64,000 nt of DNA from Lachancea thermotolerans CBS 6340. Lineage: Eukaryota; Ascomycota; Saccharomycetes; Saccharomycetales; Saccharomycetaceae. Below, piece by piece: positions 62,224 through 64,000 of the stretch. Both the position numbers and the translations under genes were made by a program. The notes under the pieces were generated by a model that was not told the origin of the DNA, ran no database searches, and saw only the letters and a list, made by a program, of their open reading frames with translations. Within the stretch, counting starts at the first letter, position 1; each line of letters opens with the position of its first letter. Location of the stretch: the NCBI RefSeq assembly GCF_000142805.1, contig NC_013081.1, positions 186,001-250,000 of the forward strand, read 5' to 3'.

Positions 62224-63927
62224 ATGAGCTCATCTCCTGAAATTGGACCCTCTAAGAGCGTGTCCGACGACCAAGGGTCGCACAATTCTAATGTCATGAA
62301 CGCCCCAGCTCCAAAGCTGAACAGAGAGGAAAGTCATGACGAGATCGACGCCTTGAAGAAGGATGCCGAGCAGCAGCTGGCCAGCAAAGGCTCTAGTGAC
62401 TTCGTGTTCGTCAGTATGTGCTGTCTCATGGTTGCTTTCGGTGGTTTCGTCTTCGGCTGGGATACCGGTACCATTTCCGGTTTCGTTCAGCAGACCGACT
62501 TCTTGCGCAGATTCGGCCAAAAGCACAGCGATGGTACCCACTACTTGTCTAACGTCAGAACTGGTTTGATTGTCGCTATTTTCAACATCGGTTGTGCTAT
62601 CGGTGGTATTGTCCTGGGTAAGCTTGGTGAGGTCTACGGCCGTCGTCTAGGTTTGACCATTGTCGTTATTATTTACTCCGTCGGTATTATCATCCAAATC
62701 GCTTCTATTGACAAATGGTACCAGTACTTTATCGGCAGAATTATCTCCGGTCTAGGTGTTGGTGCCATCACCATTCTATCTCCTATGTTGATTTCCGAGG
62801 TCTCTCCTAAGCACTTGAGAGGTACTTTGGTGTCTTGCTACCAATTTATGGTTACAGGTGGTATTTTCTTGGGTTACTGTACTAACTACGGTACTAAGAG
62901 ATACAGCAACTCTGTCCAATGGAGAGTTCCTTTGGGTTTGTGTTTCGCCTGGGCTTTGTTCATGATTGGCGGTATGGTTTTTGTGCCAGAATCCCCACGT
63001 TTCTTGGTTGAAGCCGGTAGACTCGAGGAAGCCAGACGCTCTTTGGCTCGTGTCAACAAGGCTAGCTTGGAGGACGCTGTCGTCACCTTGGAATTGGAGA
63101 ACATTGAAGCAAGTGTCGAGGCCGAGAAAATGGCTGGCAAGGCTTCTTGGGCCGAACTTATCACCGGTAAGCCTCAAATGTTCAAGCGTACATTGAACGG
63201 TATTATTATCATGTCCTTGCAGCAATTGACTGGTGACAACTACTTCTTCTACTACGGTACTACTATTTTCAAGGCTGTCGGTATGACTGACTCTTTCGAA
63301 ACTGCTATTGTCTTTGGTGTCGTGAACTTCTTCTGTACCTCGCTGTCTTTGTACACTGTCGACAGATTCGGTCGTCGTAACTGTCTGATCTACGGTGCTA
63401 TTGGTATGGTTGCTTGTTACGTTGTCTACGCTTCTGTCGGTGTCACTAGACTTTACCCAGAAGGCGCTAACCACCCTGATATCTCCTCCAAGGGTGCTGG
63501 TAACTGTTTGATTGTCTTCGCATGTTTCTACATCTTCTGTTTCGCCACCACCTGGGCCCCTATCGCTTACGTCTTGATCTCTGAGACTTACCCTCTGAGA
63601 GTTAAGGGTAAGGCCATGTCTATTGCCTCCGCGTGCAACTGGATCTGGGGTTTCTTGATCGCTTTCTTCACTCCATTCATCACCTCTGCCATCAACTTCT
63701 ACTACGGTTACGTTTTCATGGGGTGCATGGTTTTCGCCATCTTCTACGTTTTCTTCTTCATCCCAGAGACCAAGGGTCTGACTTTGGAAGAAGTCAACGA
63801 CATGTACGCCGAGGGTGTTTTGCCATGGAAGTCTGCTTCTTGGGTCCCAGCCTCTAGAAGAGGCGCCGATTACAACGCCGACGACTTGATGCATGACGAC
63901 AAGCCATGGTACAAGAGATTTTTCTAA
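62224..63927 (+). CDS. Hexose transporter of the Hxt family
   Basis: The 567-residue protein is a sugar porter (MFS) with 12 hydrophobic helices and long polar ends, very close to S. cerevisiae Hxt1-Hxt7. Signatures visible are [16 protein letters not shown] (helix 1), [16 protein letters not shown] (loop 2-3), [20 protein letters not shown] (helix 4), [20 protein letters not shown] (the PESPR motif at about 258), [20 protein letters not shown] (helix 7, sugar-binding QQLTG), [17 protein letters not shown] and [14 protein letters not shown] (PETKG motif at about 520). It ends WYKRFF. Position downstream of SVF1 equals HXT3 (YDR345C) and the HXT5/HXT1 locus (YHR096C/YHR094C). Which S. cerevisiae member it corresponds to cannot be said. 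Codon choice is strongly biased, as in highly expressed genes. More HXT copies may follow beyond the window. Confidence 0.95.
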   Translation: MSSSPEIGPSKSVSDDQGSHNSNVMNAPAPKLNREESHDEIDALKKDAEQQLASKGSSDFVFVSMCCLMVAFGGFVFGWDTGTISGFVQQTDFLRRFGQKHSDGTHYLSNVRTGLIVAIFNIGCAIGGIVLGKLGEVYGRRLGLTIVVIIYSVGIIIQIASIDKWYQYFIGRIISGLGVGAITILSPMLISEVSPKHLRGTLVSCYQFMVTGGIFLGYCTNYGTKRYSNSVQWRVPLGLCFAWALFMIGGMVFVPESPRFLVEAGRLEEARRSLARVNKASLEDAVVTLELENIEASVEAEKMAGKASWAELITGKPQMFKRTLNGIIIMSLQQLTGDNYFFYYGTTIFKAVGMTDSFETAIVFGVVNFFCTSLSLYTVDRFGRRNCLIYGAIGMVACYVVYASVGVTRLYPEGANHPDISSKGAGNCLIVFACFYIFCFATTWAPIAYVLISETYPLRVKGKAMSIASACNWIWGFLIAFFTPFITSAINFYYGYVFMGCMVFAIFYVFFFIPETKGLTLEEVNDMYAEGVLPWKSASWVPASRRGADYNADDLMHDDKPWYKRFF

Positions 63928-64000
63928 GTGCTCCGCGAGCGCATAAAGGCATCGTGTTCATCGATTGAAATGACTTATGAACTCATCAAACAAACACAAC

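Noticed and set aside
61689-62297. A 202-codon open frame antisense to the HXT promoter and start
   Set aside because: It overlaps the TATA box and the beginning of the transporter gene, and its protein is low-complexity Ser/Leu/Phe-rich with no known features.
62776-63894. A 372-codon antisense open frame inside the hexose transporter
   Set aside because: Strong codon bias in the transporter leaves the antisense frame free of stops. The encoded sequence is Asp/Asn/Gln/Thr-rich with no fold features.

Overview
This is nuclear DNA of a budding yeast (Saccharomycetaceae) that diverged before the whole-genome duplication (WGD). Genes are compact, mostly intronless and closely spaced, with short convergent 3' ends and divergent promoters. 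The few introns are short and carry yeast TACTAAC-type branch sites. The strongest evidence is gene order: single-copy genes whose S. cerevisiae counterparts lie on two paralogous chromosome arms are interleaved here, with orientations conserved. Moderate G+C, gene content and protein similarity point most to Lachancea, but the species cannot be fixed from this window. The S. cerevisiae names and locus order used below come from memory, not from a search.

Region 1 (1-6 kb): the 3' end of a UCH37/UCHL5-type deubiquitinase cut by the window edge, then THP3, YUH1, SNM1 and PEX29. Region 2 (6-33 kb): an interleaved ancestral block matching S. cerevisiae YOR026W-YOR035C and YDR257C-YDR266C: BUB3, RKM4, STI1, HSP78, a YAP6/CIN5-type bZIP gene, SWM1, two tRNA-Ala(CGC) genes, DFG16, tRNA-Gly, a fasciclin-domain gene (YDR262W-like), HMS1, EXO1, AKR1, SHE4, PEX10 and HEL2. 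A striking G+C-rich patch covers about 12.8-17.7 kb. Region 3 (33.8-64 kb): a second interleaved block matching YHR100C-YHR097C and YDR349C-YDR345C: GEP4, an unrecognised four-helix membrane protein, the 11 kb TRA1 gene, a GIT1-type permease and tRNA-Met (both extra to the conserved order), YPS7, SFB3, PAL1/PAL2, MRP1, tRNA-Asp, SVF1 and a hexose transporter with a long regulated promoter.

Functionally this is mostly housekeeping: protein quality control and chaperones (STI1, HSP78, HEL2, SVF1), peroxisomes (PEX29, PEX10), chromatin and the spindle checkpoint (TRA1, BUB3), membrane traffic and endocytosis (SFB3, PAL, AKR1, SHE4), DNA repair (EXO1), RNA processing and ribosome modification (SNM1, THP3, RKM4), mitochondrial functions (GEP4, MRP1, HSP78), pH and stress signalling (DFG16, YAP6), and nutrient uptake (HXT, GIT1-like).

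No transposon, LTR, CRISPR, viral or bacterial-type system is visible, and I see no evidence for a wholly new system. The most notable points are small ones: a GC-AG intron in GEP4, a 56-nt intron in PEX10, a pair of tRNA-Ala(CGC) genes, a full-length SREBP-like HMS1, a retained UCH37-type gene next to YUH1, degenerate catalytic motifs in YPS7, a DHFC motif in AKR1, and an unidentified membrane protein between GEP4 and TRA1.
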